The translations under genes and the position numbers were made by a program. Positions 1 to 12,279 of a stretch of 64,000 nucleotides of DNA are shown in pieces. Numbering within the stretch: position 1 is the first letter of the stretch; each line of letters begins with the position of its first letter. The notes under the pieces were generated by a model. The model was given only the letters and a program-made list of their open reading frames with translations. It did no database searches and had not been told where the DNA came from. The stretch comes from Acheta domesticus (taxonomy: Eukaryota > Arthropoda > Insecta > Orthoptera > Gryllidae), in contig JAHLJT010009436.1 of the NCBI GenBank assembly GCA_031308135.1, positions 155,580,750-155,644,749 on the forward strand. Direction: 5' to 3'.

Positions 1-2385
1 ACATACTGATTGAAATTTTGATAGTTCTATTGGTATCTGCCGATCATGTTCCTATTTCACACCCTAAATAGTGAAAGAGAGACTTGTTCAATAGATTGTT
101 GTCTACTACAATCTTTGTTCTAACAGGTGATTTCCACAAAAGGCCATACTTTTGTTTTCTCTTGTGAGATTTTTATGTCATAGCCCTTGCAATTTTGTTT
201 AAGTGGTGTACTTGATCTCTGTATAGTCATCCTCTTCCTCTGTAGATACGGCGTCGTCAGCGTATAATAAAATATTTTAAATAGTCATTTTCTGTAATTA
301 CTATATTCCTTTGTTATAATAAGCTTCCATTTTTGGATTATGTCATTTATATATATGTTAAAAAGCGTGGGCGATATTGGGCACCCTTGTCGGACTCCTT
401 TTATATAGGTTATTCCTCAGTCTGCTTGTCTTCCTGTGTTATTATAATTTGAGCCTTCATACACGGTTTTCATTAATTACAATGTGGGCTGGGTAGCCTT
501 GTTTTTCATTATGTCCCATAATTGTCCTATTAACTATTATCCAATGCTTTTTCAAAGTCTATAAAAGCAAGATGTGTGGGGGCAGATGAATTCTCTCCTT
601 GTTCTCTAAAATTTGCTTGTAGGATGAATACATTGTCGGAGGTTGATCTACCTTTCCGAAACCCATTTTGTTCTTCTCCCAATAAGGCTTCAGATATTGC
701 TTTTATTCTTGCATTCACTATTCTGGCATAGACTTTATACATTGGGCAGAGTTAAACTTATTCCTCTATAATTTTCACAATTTTCTTATCTCCCTTTTTA
801 AAGATGGATATTACTTCTGCTACTTTCCAGGTATTTGGAATCTTGAGTTTCTGCCAGCAAGTGTTTATTATGTGTAGCAACATCCATTGTAAAAGCCTCC
901 CACCATACTTCAGTAATTCAGAATTAATTTTATCTATTCAGAAGCTTTCCTATTCTTTAACTGTTTCAAGGCTTCTTGGTAATTCTTCATAGTAATTAGG
1001 TCTGTAGTTGTTAGATTTGTGTTATTCCAGTTCGTTTGCACGGTGTTCTCTTGATACCATAACTTCTTGTAATGATTTATCCATTCGGTGTCTTCTATTA
1101 CTTCTATTCTGGCATCATCTTTTTCAGACCTATTGAAGTTTCTTTAAAACTTTATATGCAAAATTTGCCTCCCATGCACATCTTGCTCTATTTGGCTTAT
1201 GAAGTTATCCCAAGAGATTCTATGTGCCTCTCTCAACAATTTTAGTTGCTGTATTTCTCTTCTTCGTGTAGTTTTCTCTTGTTTCTTCATTTTTTGCTGT
1301 AACCATCGGCAATATGCTTCTTGTTTATTTTTTATAGCATTCTGAATTTCATCATTCCAGACTCTTAACCCTTTTCTACGTCTTATTTTTTTCTTTTACC
1401 AATGGCTTCTGATGCTGCTTTTTCTATGCAAAATTTTACATTATCCCATTCATTTTCTATGCATTCTACTGTCGGTGTTTCCAGAAGATAATGTTGCAGT
1501 CTTTGTTGGTATAGACGTTGAATGCTTTCTTCTTGCAGCAAGTAGGTTTTGTAAACCTCTTCCTGTATTCTTTGTCTTGATTTTTGAGACTTCCACTTCA
1601 TCCATATTCTTAATTTTGCTACTACCAAGTAGTGGTCAGAGGCAATGTCACATCCTCTATATACGTTGACATCTATTATCTGCGGTCTCATTTTTTCATT
1701 AATTAAAAAATAATCTATGATTGGATCGCAGCCCTCTTGCACTCCATGTGTATTTGTGGATGTCACGTTTTCTAAAAATGTGTTGGAGATTTTTAGATGT
1801 TCATTGTGGCAAATTGTCTCAGTTCTTTCCCATTGGCATTCAAATGATGTTCTCCATTATCTCCCATTATTTCCGGAATTGGGTGTATTTCCAACTCTTG
1901 CATTAAAATCCCCACATAAAATAATATAATCATTTTTGTTGGTTTTTTCCAATTGTTTTTTGCAGCTGATCATAAAATATTTCTGTTTCTTTCACGTTTT
2001 CCTTCTTCTGGAGCATATATTCCGATGATTGTCATATATCCTCTACTGATCTTTAGTCTTAAGGTAACTATTCTTTCATTTATGAATGTATAGTTATCTA
2101 TTCTTGATTTCCACTTTTTATTTATTATTATTGCTACACCAGCTTTTGCCCTACTGTTTTGAGGTACACCACTGTATATCATAATATACTCTTCTAGTTC
2201 TTTTGTCCCTTTAAGCTTTTCTTAGTTTCAGTTGCCACCAAGATTTGTATCTCTCTTTCTTTAATTATGTTTTCTAATTCAGCCTCTCTAATGCCAATTC
2301 CTCTCACGTTCCATGTGGCTACTTTAATGTGTTCCGAAATTCCAAGTCGTTTGTCCTTTTCATGCCTAGTTCGTCGTATTGTTTG
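1..2385 (-). pseudogene. Degenerate APE-endonuclease / reverse transcriptase ORF2 of the LINE
   Basis: The ORF survives only in pieces in different frames, at about 1970-2182, 1383-1766 and 530-742, with further readable RT motifs down to about 250. The original product would nick target DNA with the N-terminal APE domain and copy element RNA there with the RT (target-primed reverse transcription). Visible family residues are the WNVRG start of APE, the SDH block near the APE C-terminus, the RT motif with a QG-P-SP core, and the YADD catalytic box. The AFIDFEKALD block has L where the family usually has F. Frame changes between blocks mean the copy cannot make one protein and is dead, although the catalytic words are still legible, so it is not very old. 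Confidence 0.85.
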
Positions 2386-2617
2386 GGGTAGCCATATTAA
2401 TTCTGTGAGGTTTTTCAGTAATTAAGGATTCGTCTGGCCGCCTTACGAGGGCTGCGCAGATATAGTTGGGTGGTGGGGCTGCCACCTTACAGCTTCCCAA
2501 CTTGCATGGTTTATATCGGGCTTCCTTCCCTAGACAGATTGCCTTCACTAACGGCTGGGAGCTCTGTCCGCCCCTCAATCTGCTGGTCCTCTTCTGGTCT
2601 TGCTGAGGTCCTCTTCT

Positions 2618-2770
2618 GGAGTACTTCTTTGTCTGACCCCTCCCCATCGACCTGTCCGGCAAGGGAGGCCCTACCAGTAGCTACGCTACCGGCCGGCATA
2701 GCTCTCAGGGTCATTGGGGTACACACAGCCCCTCCACCAGCGTCAAGGTCATGTACTCCCTAGGGGGGAG
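2618..2770 (-). promoter_or_regulatory. 5'-terminal module of the LINE, shared with the R4/Dong element
   Basis: Read on the minus strand, this block starts at the element's 5' terminus (2770). By eye it aligns almost without gaps to 40715-40864, at about three quarters identity. Conserved words include GGGAGTAC, GGTGGAG, GTACCCC, AGGGCCTCCCTTGC and GGGGTCAGAC. Strands 2764-2770 and 2732-2738 can pair (one mismatch), and 2753-2760 can pair with 2716-2722. The two helices interleave. A separate hairpin lies at 2674-2692 (8 bp, loop TAC). A likely role is a 5' UTR promoter or structured RNA. Its function is not shown by sequence. Confidence 0.7.
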
Positions 2771-3339
2771 CCTTTATTTTCCAAAAAGGAATATCAGTTT
2801 TCTAACCGATAATGCGTTCTTAATATTTTACTTATAATTATTTGGCAGATAGTTTGGTTTCGTATAGAGAGAACAAAATGTAGTATGACGTTGAAAGTTA
2901 TATTTTATGAGACTAATTATTTAGAAAAACTTCATAGGAAAATGAAAATTAGAAGTTTTAAAAACATATTACTGGATCACTAATGTAATTCGTTATTCAG
3001 GTTCATATTGAATAAAAACTACATTAAAAACACTTAATCCGAAATAAATTTCAAAAATTTCTTTTGGTTTCACAAACGGTGTTTCCTTTTTCCCCGAGCA
3101 CATTTCTAGTTCCAGTATCCGCTTTCCCTATAAAAAATAATGCAATAACGTAATGCCTGTGCTATCTTCCGTCAGCACACACTGACGCATCGACTGTACA
3201 ATTTTTTCCACCCGGTATCGGCAGCACCACCCCTACAACATCCACTCCACGCCGCATATGCAAAACTAATATTTGAACCCGCGTGTTTTCCTCACATTTC
3301 ACTCGTAACTCTGGCCCGTATAGGCCGTTTAAATCCGAG
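2771..3339. other. AT-rich intergenic DNA
   Basis: AT-rich sequence between the LINE 5' end and the first CpG island. No conserved reading frame, RNA gene or repeat is recognised here. Confidence 0.6.
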
Positions 3340-3500
3340 CTCACACGCGAGAAGAGAATCCAGAACGGCCGCGCGGCACGAGACGCGTGCACGCCACGAG
3401 GCGCGCTGCGCGTCGCGCGCCGCTCGATCCGCGTGCGTGGCGGGCGCGTTTTTTGTCTTCGGCCCAGCACTTCTTATCGCGGCCGTCGCACTAAGTGCCA
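3340..3500. other. CpG-rich island 1
   Basis: A sharp change to CpG-dense sequence with many CGCG words, ending with an AT word (GAATTAAG) near 3527. The open frames on both strands are low-complexity Arg/Ala translations and are not supported as genes. Confidence 0.6.
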
Positions 3501-4269
3501 AGTGAACTTTGTACGTCAATTGGGGAATTAAGTTATGAAGTAGTGAGTGCGGAACACAAACATTTTCATTTGATTGCAGTAATTTCTGTATGTTTATGTG
3601 GAGGAGGGAGATGACGCACTATTGTTACTGGACAACAAATTGTTGTTCAAATATATTAAGGTGTAATACAAGTTATTTGATACAAGGTTTTAAAAAGTTT
3701 CCTTGTATTCTATGAAGGATTCTATGAAGGTTTTTACGGTTTTCAGGATTAATTTAAAGTTTACTGATACGTTCATTTTACAAAGATTCAGTCTGCCATG
3801 AAGAATTTGGAAAATATACTTCTGTAATACAGGAAAAATAAAGAAATTTCTGTTCAATTGAATAAAAAGATGTTTATTGGTATTATTACTCCCATTTTAA
3901 ATTCAATTGCAAATGTCACTAAGTTTTTAATGTATATTCGAATTGTATAACCTTCTAAGAAGTGCATCAGTAAAACAAATGATCATAGAACGCGTATTCA
4001 GACACAATTTCCCTTAAGTCAGTTTTTTCCAAATCCTTATTTTGCTGCTTTCGAAACAGGCATTAAGGACCGTGCTCCATGAACAGATATTTTCTCTTCA
4101 ACGCACTCTATCAACGCACTACATTTTTACACGAAATATAAACTGCATTATTGAAAGATACAAAAATCATAGATCATCTTATAAATATCGCTTGTAGTAA
4201 CAATACGTTTCATAGAAAGAATCATATTTCTTTGGTTTTTTCCTTTAATAAATGCTTGTCTCCGTATAT
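3501..4269. other. AT-rich intergenic DNA
   Basis: Nothing coding is recognised. A short direct duplication of TTCTATGAAGG lies near 3709-3730. Confidence 0.55.
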
Positions 4270-4660
4270 TCGGAGCTCAACATCCCGCGGCGCGCTCTTT
4301 TATGCCTCCCAATATACAGCGCGGCGCTGCGGCGGCGCAACAAAACATATTTGTAAAATGTCTTGATCCGGGGCGCGGGGCGGTGCGGCGCGGCGCGTAT
4401 TACAGAGGGAGCGGAGCGGTTTGCGAGCGCCGGGCGCCGTTCGGTGCCGAGTTGAGGCCTGCGGCGGGCTGTAAGGCGCGCGATATGCGGGGCCGCCCCC
4501 GCGCACGGGGCTTAGCGCCCCGCCCCGTCCCCTCTCCTCCCCGCCCCGCCCCGCATTGCGCCGCTCCGGCCCGGAGCTAAATTAGAGAACGCCCACCCCA
4601 CGCCTCGCCGTTGCTGCGCTGCCGCCGCCGTGCTACCGTCGCCGCTGACACCACTGTGGT
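4270..4660. other. CpG-rich island 2
   Basis: Dense CG and GGCGC words, passing into C-rich CCCGCCCC runs. A CTAAATTAG word is embedded at about 4577-4585. The overlapping frames encode only Ala/Arg/Pro-rich sequence. It is a candidate regulatory or promoter island with no visible exon. Confidence 0.6.
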
Positions 4661-5856
4661 GTGGATTGGCGGGGGAATGGTCAATAATAGTACACGCGTT
4701 GGAATGAATTTGAAATTTAATTTATACACTTTGGGGTGCTAATTTAGTATCTGTGGCGTGGATTGGTAGAATTGGGACCAATGATACTACCATCGTTTGA
4801 ATTTAAATAATTGTTTAAACGTATTGTTAATGTCAGAAATTCGATGCTGAGGTAGTCAGATCTGAAAGACGTTTGAAAGAATAAAATCTTAAGAAAGCGA
4901 TGTAGGGTTTGGAAGATATATACGATCATAAGCTTTACATACGAGATAAAATGAAATGCGTGGTGTGTTGTAGAAGTGAATATAATCGTTTATTTATTAA
5001 TTATGAGGAAATGTTTGTTTATTTTTTAAGATTTTTGTGGTTAAAATCTTTTTTCCTCTCTTCTTCTTGTTCATTGATTATGTTGTATAAATGTTTATAA
5101 CCATTCCATTTTCTTAATTCAGAAATGGGGTAAATATTATAAAAATACTTAAAAAGATATTTTGAAGTCGTTTTCGACGCTGAATTCCAAAAACAAATTA
5201 GATAATAATTTAATTTTCGCTACATAATATTAAAATATATGGTTTTATGTCTACTATGCTTTACTCTGAGATGTTTTTCGTTGTCAGTTTGAATGGAAAT
5301 ATAGTATATTTGGACGGATGAATTATCAGGCGCCCAAACGATATTTGTAAGAAAAAAATGAAATTACCTTTGTCGACCACTGTACCCCCAACCAAGACCA
5401 CAGTGCGACCACCGCTGCCGCCACCGACGTCGTGCAAGACCATGCTCTAAAGTCACGTCATATCCTTCCTTACGGAGGTCTTGTCGCCACTGCCGCAGTT
5501 GCCGCACCACGCCTTCCTTTCCCACTGCCGCAACCGCCCTTCCAAGTTACTTCGTGCCGTCGACGCACCCACCACCTTTTCCTAGGAGCGGACGTCTTAT
5601 CGCTATCCCTACCGCTGCCACTTTCAATTACGGTGCACAGCTAACGTCCTTACCTCTTGTAGCAGTGCAGATCTTGATGCTATCTCTGCAGCCTTTTTCG
5701 ATAACGCTTATTCCAACGCTGATATCTCCATACCATCATAGGATAATCAACTCACCCTATACAGAATTTATTACCATCAACACTGTCTCAACTGATAATA
5801 CTCTCTGTTAGCATTGCGTTGCTCATGTAATCACGATCGTTTTTGTCTATCCACCA

Positions 5857-5902
<46 letters not shown>

Positions 5903-6899
5903 TTTACTGGGACTTGTCCGACATCCCATGTGAACCCAATGTTTTTTCGTTGTTGACAACTACTATAACTGCTGACACAGACCTAACCATCGAGTCTGTG
6001 CCAGGTTCACCGCTGTTACCATTGCCACGAACCCGACAGGTCCCATCCACGCCTCAGGTTACGATAGGGAGAGGGGGAGGGAGCATACTCGTATTTTGCT
6101 GTGCTTGCCTCCGCTGTTATTTTCCCCCGAGAATATGGTTATGTTTGACAGGCGCCACCGGGTCAAAATTGCACCGTTTGCGCCGCGGTGGGGTGCAAGA
6201 GGTATGACGCAAGGGAGAAATGCTAGCAAGAGATTTCGAGGCAGTAAAAGTGTAGTTGTCATGTAGCAGTGACGGGATATACATTTTACGAGGACGCTCA
6301 TACATACTGCAAAATCCTCGAAGTCTTGAGTACGAACTAAGGTATTCAAGAATAATACACCCAAAGCATTGGATGATATACGCTAAGAACCTATTGTTGA
6401 AATGGCCAAAAAATATCGTTGTATAATATGTAAGGCACGAAAGTTTAAAAGAGAAAATTAACACATTTTGTAATATCAAACATAAATAACTCCTTTACGA
6501 AGATAATACGGTATGATTTCATAATTTCAGAGACATACTCATTAATACTTGTATTTTACTACATTCTTGTTAACAAAGGAACTGCTGCAGTAAAGTTTTA
6601 TCTTTACAATTGTCTGAAGTTTCCACGTTTATTTCATATTCCTTACGTTTAATAGCAAATAGCAACAGCAACGTCTGTTGTTTATGAAAATCTTGGAAGG
6701 AAAATAAACAGACGTATCGCGTGGAAAAGTTTCGTATAATTATTCATCGAGCGATTTAATTTCTTGGACGTGAAGAGTGGTCTTCCAAAAGTGAACCCGG
6801 ACGTCACATGGCTGCTAGTAAATGTTGTATCGGCATGATTTTTTTAAAAATAGGGGAATAATAGAGAAAAACGATGCGAGATCCATTTACCATCGCACA
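4661..6899. other. AT-rich intergenic DNA with pyrimidine-rich stretch
   Basis: No gene is recognised. 5375-5670 is C/T-rich. A perfect (TTA)n tract lies at 5857-5902. The rest is AT-rich with short, unrelated open frames. Confidence 0.55.
5857..5902. repeat. (TTA)n microsatellite
   Basis: About 15 uninterrupted TTA/TAA units. This is the same sequence that flanks the R4/Dong elements at 36103-40924, but nothing is inserted here, so it is a potential unoccupied target. Confidence 0.95.
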
Positions 6900-7630
6900 A
6901 AGGGAAGAGCAGGGAGAGTGGCGGGTACCGCGGCTACGGGAGTAGCGGGCCCGCTGAGGCGGCAGCCGAGTGGGCAAAGCGGGTCGACAGGGAGGGAGAG
7001 GGGGCGACGTGGAGGTGGAGCGGGGGCGACTGTGGAGCCGGCGGCGGCGGTGGCTCGCGCCCTTGGGAGCCGCGCCGCCCCGGAATATAGAGCGCGCGCT
7101 AAACTGCGCTGCCCTCCGCGGGAGATTGAATTCCGGACCCGCCCTCTTCACCCCTCCGCTTCCTTTGCCCGAGCAACATCCCACCCTCCACGCCTCACCT
7201 CGCATCTCCGTGCTCCTCCGCGTCTCGCTTTGACCCGCCTCGTCTCGTCTCGACTCGTCCCGACTCATCTCGCTTCACCTCGCCTCACCCCGCCTCTTCA
7301 CGCTTCGTCTTGCCCCCGCTTCACCCCAACCCGCCCGCTACGCCACTACTTTCCACAACAAGCCCTGCTTCGCTAAAATGTGCTCCCTCTCGTCCTGCTT
7401 CGTCCCACTTGGTACCGCTTTGCCTTCTCTTCCCTCCTCCCACGCTCGTTCACGCGCCGCTGCCCCACCCCCTCGCCTGCCGCTCCTGTCTCCGACGACG
7501 CGACGCCGCCCGACCCGGACGGACCCGACCTGCTCGAACCCGCGTCCAGAGGTCCACACCGGCCCATAGCGCCGCATGACCCCGACCCAGGCACTGCGGT
7601 AGCGGCCGCGAACCGCGCCAGGACGACTCT
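6900..7630. other. CpG-rich island 3 with CTCGT-like pentamer stretch
   Basis: GC-rich on both sides of a C/T-skewed core (about 7180-7340) of degenerate CTCGT, CTCAC and CTCGC pentamers. Several long overlapping frames exist on both strands. Their products are Pro/Ser/Arg low complexity with no domain, so they are treated as non-coding. Confidence 0.55.
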
Positions 7631-8397
7631 GATTCTTCCCATTAGGCCCGTTGGACGACATCAAGGACACAATTGGAACCGAAGAGGGAAGGATGGATCG
7701 CATACGATATCCGGCGCATTATTTGATGCACAGTCATGATATTTTGATGGAATGGATGAAGGCAACAACGGAAAAGACCAACCATAGAAGCCGGTCTCCA
7801 GGGGCAAGGCATTTGACATGAATACAAATATTAATGCAACTAATCAGGAACAATATGGTTTGATTAGCTTTATTTAGCAAACGCATTTTATGCTGAAAAA
7901 TGTTTCGTTTTTCGATCTTCGAAAAGGTCGAACGTTAACCCTCGGATTCAACGATGCTTAAAATTTGCTGATCATGTTGAGAAGCAGATATTTGTGTGTT
8001 TAAACATAAAGTCGTCACGTGAGTTCATATTTTCTTGAATTTTAAATTACACGAGTGGGTTGTTTAGAAAGTCAAGTCATCTAAAATGGACACGAATTTG
8101 TACCGAATCAGTGCAGAAAGAAGAGAACTTTGAACAGACGTCGTGAATGCCAATGTCAAAAGTTTGTTTCCCATTCATGTAGGAGGAAGACATTTTATCC
8201 ACAGTTGTATTGTTTGTACGCGTGGTGATAAAAAGAAATGCTCTTCTCCCGTCGATTCTCATATTAAATGTGAAGAAAACAAGAGCAGCCTGGGAGGCGT
8301 CTCCAGGGACGCTGAAAAGTCACGACGCAGAAGAGTAGTATGCCAAAGCACGAGGAACCATGAAGCGGAGGGCGGAGGGGGTGCGGTGCGGAGGCGG
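7631..8397. other. Intergenic DNA of mixed composition
   Basis: No gene, RNA or repeat is recognised between island 3 and the 13-bp minisatellite. Confidence 0.5.
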
Positions 8398-8407
8398 GGA
8401 GCATATT

Positions 8408-8933
8408 CGGGGCGCAGAGGCGGGGCGCAGAGGCGGGGCGCAGAGGCGGGGCGCAGAGGCGGGGCGCAGAGGCGGGGCGCAGAGGCGGGGCGCAGAGGCG
8501 GGGCGCAGAGGCGGGCGCAGAGGCGGGGCGGCAGAGGCGGGGCGCAGAGGCGGGGCGCAGAGGCGGGGCGCAGAGGCGGGGCGCAGAGGCGGGGCGCAGA
8601 GGCGGGCGCAGAGGCGGGGCGCGGAGGCGGGGGCGCGGGAGGCGGGGCGCGGAGGCGGGGCGCAGAGGCGGGGCGCAGAGGCGGGGCGCAGAGGCGGGGC
8701 GCAGAGGCGGGGCGCAGAGGCGGGGCGCAGAGGCGGGGCGCAGAGGCGGGGCGCAGAGGCGGGGCGCAGAGGCGGGGCGCAGAGGCGGGGCGCAGAGGCG
8801 GGGCGCAGAGGCGGGGCGCAGAGGCGGGCGCAGAGGCGGGGCGCAGTAGGCGGGGCGCAGAGGCGGGGCGCAGAGGCGGGGCGCAGAGGCGGGGCGCAGA
8901 GGCGGGGTTGCAGAGGCGGGGTGCAGAGGCGGT
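8408..8933. repeat. 13-bp GC-rich minisatellite, about 40 units
   Basis: Tandem copies of AGGCGGGGCGCAG, nearly identical, with a few 12-bp, 10-bp or GCGGGAGG variants (near 8512-8530, 8600-8650 and 8820-8850). Because 13 is not a multiple of three, all frames stay open and read the same 13-residue cycle (RRGAEAGRRGGAQ on plus, the complementary Pro/Arg/Leu cycle on minus). The apparent 240-400 residue ORFs over the array are by-products. Its homogeneity suggests recent expansion. Confidence 0.95.
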
Positions 8934-8940
8934 GGACACC

Positions 8941-9240
8941 AGCGTGGATCGGAGACGGCTGCCGAAGCGACAGTCCAACGAGGACCCGGGCAAGCGGAGG
9001 CATCTGTTTTTGCGCAGGAGTCCGATCGAAAGGAAACATTCCGACGGAAGAGACGCCCCCGCCCCGCCGGACGGGCGCCTCGTTCTTGCTCTGAGGCGGC
9101 GGTGGGCGACCCGCCTCGGACGCCTCGACCTTCGGACATCTGCCGCTTTTCGCCTCGCACCTCCACGATACGCTGCGACCCCTTCTGCACTGCTTCCTCT
9201 AGCGGCTCCGAACTTTTTCTGCCTCCTGCCTGGCGCACAC
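8941..9240. other. CpG-rich island 4 (downstream flank of minisatellite)
   Basis: Non-repetitive CpG-rich sequence following the array. No recognisable protein domain in any frame. Confidence 0.5.
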
Positions 9241-9689
9241 ATCTTACCCAGTGCAACCTTTCTTGCTACCGTCTTGCTCCCTCACTCATTCTTTCCTCTT
9301 ATTGTTTCTAGTTCTTCCGTCGCCATTTCCTCTTAAGTCTAATCGTCAATCTGCCCATCGTTTTATCATGCTTTTCTTATACTTGCCTTATTATCTCTTG
9401 CTTGCTCTGACCAGTCGCTGTGCCTTTCAACCATTTTATTAGTCGTCGCTTTCCTCTTGTATCATTCAATCAACTCCCTACTTCCTTTCTCAGTAGTTTC
9501 CCATCACATCCACACTCACCGCACGTGTTCTTATACTCCTATTATCTACTCATCAGTTGCCCTGTCACCTTCTGTTCTTTCCACTTACTCGACTATACAT
9601 TCTCGCGGAACCGCTTCTTCACCGTCCTCACTTTCCTCACCCCGTTCCCTCTTTCTTAAGCGTCTGCACTTCACTAAATCTCCCAACCC
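9241..9689. other. Pyrimidine-rich stretch
   Basis: Strongly C/T-biased plus strand. The frames read Leu/Ser/Phe/Pro low complexity. No gene is recognised. Confidence 0.5.
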
Positions 9690-10500
9690 GCCCACATTCA
9701 GGTTGCCTCGTCCGCGTGCCTTTGCCCTCACTCCCGCGCCGCCCCCTCCTCCGCCCTGCTGCTCCCCTCCACCAGCCCTGCGCCGCAGATAGGGCACGCG
9801 CGCCGCGGTATTTACCCGCCCGTTGTTCCGCGCCGTTTCTTATTTCGCGTTCCTACTGCGTCCCGCCATGTTCCGTCCCGGCCCGCCCGCCTCCGCGCCC
9901 CCGCCGTTCCCCGCTCCCCGCTCCCCTCTGCTCCCGGCCTCGCCCCGCCCCCTCCCCCGCGCGCCGCCGCAGCGACGTCTTTATGACAATTTCCTTAACC
10001 CTCCATTCCAACTTTTCCAATTTAGTGCACCTCGCCTACGCCGCTGCCACGCCCCTCGCCGCGGCCCGCGCCGCCCTCGCCACGCCTTCCCCTTTCCGCG
10101 CGGCCCCGCCCCCGCGGCCCGCGACTTATCTCGCCGCCGACACCTCGCGCCTTATCACGCTCTCTCTCGCTCCCGTCCCGTGTGCCGCCCCCCGCCGCGC
10201 CGCCGCCGCCCCGTCACCGCCCCCTGCTCCGCCGCCGTTCGCGTGTCTCGCGGCAGTATTTTATTTTAATTGTGGTTTTTTACGGGCCTTCGGCCGGGAT
10301 GTATTTTTTAAGGCCGCGGACGTGACGGGCGGGCGGCGCGCGCCGGCGGACGACGGTGCCGCGACGCCCTTCATTTGTTTCGCCAGGCGCGCGCCGCCGC
10401 CGCCCCTGCCACCGCCGCCGTCACCGCCGCCGTCGCTGCCGGCATCGCCTGTTCCACTGTTGCCACCGCCCACGTCCGTCTACGCCTTCGCACCCGTTGA
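9690..10500. other. CpG-rich island 5
   Basis: About 800 bp of C-rich, CpG-dense sequence with one AT word cluster at 10258-10280 (TATTTTATTTTAATTG) and a self-complementary GGCCTTCGGCC at about 10288. The 328-residue frame across it is Pro/Ala/Arg-rich with no domain and is rejected as a gene. Confidence 0.55.
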
Positions 10501-10979
10501 CGTCGCTGTTGCTTTCATCGCCCCCGATTCTGCAAACTCATAACTTCCCTACACCTCATTGCACAACCCTTTTGCCGCAGACGTACTATCACACATTTCC
10601 ACTTCTCTGATGCCACGATAACAGGATTCTTTGTAATACCCTGACCCTAAGATAATGGAACTTAGTTGCCACATGAACTGCTATTTCCTTATGACGACGA
10701 ATGCATAAATGCAACTCCCTATCATTAACCTACTGAACCATATGAATGTTCCTTAATTTATCTACAGTAAATGATGAGAAAAAAAATTTCGCCTTTATCG
10801 CCGGGTTGAATTGTTGCAGCAGCCGTTGCCTTACGTATTCACAACTTACCTCTCTTGACTTTTAGATTGGCTACTATCACTTTTATGATCACTTATGGTC
10901 TCTTATTCTCCATCAGCACCACTGCCAAGAAATAGAGATATCACTTTCTCGGCCATCGGTCATCGTTGATAATACCGCC
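10501..10979. other. Intergenic DNA
   Basis: Nothing recognised. Confidence 0.5.
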
Positions 10980-11560
10980 TCTTTCTTGGGCCCAGCGATC
11001 GCATTCCCTGCCGTCGCCGCCTGTGTCGACCCCGTCGCGCCGCGGACGTAGGGCGGCCGCCCATCTTAGGAGAAAGGGTTGAAGCGAGGGTTTTGTCTCG
11101 CCGCGGAGAGTGCCTGGCTGGATGGCGGGCCGCGAAGACGACAGCGGCGACAGAGGAGGCGGGAAGCGAGATAAGACGTCTTAACTGGCGATTGCAGATA
11201 GCGCCGTCGCCGCGCGTCCTGCTCGCGTTACAAAGGGAGCGCTCCGCTCCGGCGCTGGCCGAATGGATGGCTCGCGGGCCTACGCCGCCGCGCCGCTAGA
11301 TTTCTCTCTCCTCCCTCCCTCCCGTAACAAAGAGCGCCGCAGTCGCGCTATTAAAGGGATCATTACGTTGTAACGGAAAATTTCGTCCCGCGTGGCCGAG
11401 CACGTAGCGAAGTTCATTCTGCGCCTCGGAAAGCGAGCGGAGCGGAGGTGGGGGGAGGAGGGGTGGAATTGCGGAGGTGTCCTCCATCGTCGGCGCCGCC
11501 TCCCGACCGGCGATGTGCGCATCGAGGCCAATTGCTGCGGGGCGTCGCGCCGAGTGCCTG
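10980..11560. other. CpG-rich island 6 with embedded ATTAAAGG / CATTACG words
   Basis: GC-rich block interrupted at 11349-11367 by CTATTAAAGGGATCATTACG-type AT words. Both strands have short open frames without recognisable domains. Candidate regulatory island. Confidence 0.55.
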
Positions 11561-12279
11561 CGGATGAATGGTACTCTGCATTCGGAAGGAAGAGTCCTGC
11601 AAATGATGGTGTAGGCTTAGTGAGTCGATGTGGGCGTCTTCAGCACACATCTTCTATTTCTTCTTCTTCTTCTTCTTCTTCTTCTTTCCGTATTCTTAGT
11701 GCAGGTTCCTGGTGGCATGTTGACCAAGTATTGGCTATTCAAATCATTTTTTTCCTAGCAATCCTCCAGACAGAAATTAAACCTTTTATATGGTTTTGTG
11801 AAATATGACTTAGTATCTAAGCACAGGGCTACTGTCAAGTCAGTCCAAGATTACGTAGAGTCACCTCATTACACCTTAGAAAGAATATTTTAATTTTCAT
11901 ATGTTATAATCTCATCCCTCTCCACTTCGTTCACTGTTCCTATTACTTCTGATCTTGTATAATTTTTATGTGTTTATAAAGGTATTGCCCGTAAAGACTG
12001 AATGATTGCTGTGGCGATATGAATAATGCTGTACATATTTATCAAATTTTGTTCAATTAATATATTACTTCCCTGCAACAAGCCTAAAACTTAAAAATAA
12101 ATCAATGTTACATGAATCATGTGAATGCATTTACGTGTATTTTTAACTTATTGTTTTATTAGGTACAGTTTTGAAAAAAACACCTTAATCACCGTGGACG
12201 TTGATAAACACATACATCTCCCCATTTCATTCCGTTGACCCCCAAAAAGAACGAGGAAAACGTGCAACTACTCGTTACT
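11561..12279. other. AT-rich intergenic DNA with (CTT)n
   Basis: Contains a short (TTC)n tract at about 11652-11687. No gene is recognised. Confidence 0.55.

Larger units (their letters stand above)
1..2770 (-). mobile_element. APE-class non-LTR retrotransposon (LINE), 5' end present, truncated by window edge
   Basis: The element reads on the minus strand from 2770 towards 1 and leaves the window, so its 3' end is unseen. In order it holds a 5' leader, an apurinic-endonuclease (APE) domain starting with KVATWNVRGIGIREA (2281-2330), an SDHYLVVAKL endonuclease block (about 1615-1650), a linker, and reverse-transcriptase blocks. The RT blocks are QNGFRKGRSTSDN and AFIDFEKALD (530-742), GVRQGCPISPTLFN (about 350-397) and YADD (253-264). 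Established knowledge: APE plus RT in one frame is the layout of the RTE, L1, I and Jockey groups. An RTE-like placement is a guess. The right boundary is abrupt: sequence after 2770 is unrelated AT-rich DNA. The 5' terminal 153 bp is shared with the R4/Dong element at 40715-40864. Confidence 0.88.

Noticed and set aside
8143..9336. A 397-residue open frame (and 240-330 residue frames on both strands) across the 13-bp array
   Set aside because: Repeat of non-multiple-of-three length keeps all frames open. The peptides are pure repeat plus low-complexity tails, with no domain.
9557..10543. A 328-residue plus-strand open frame
   Set aside because: Pro/Ala/Arg low complexity from C-rich DNA. 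Overlapping frames are equally open. No domain or splice context.
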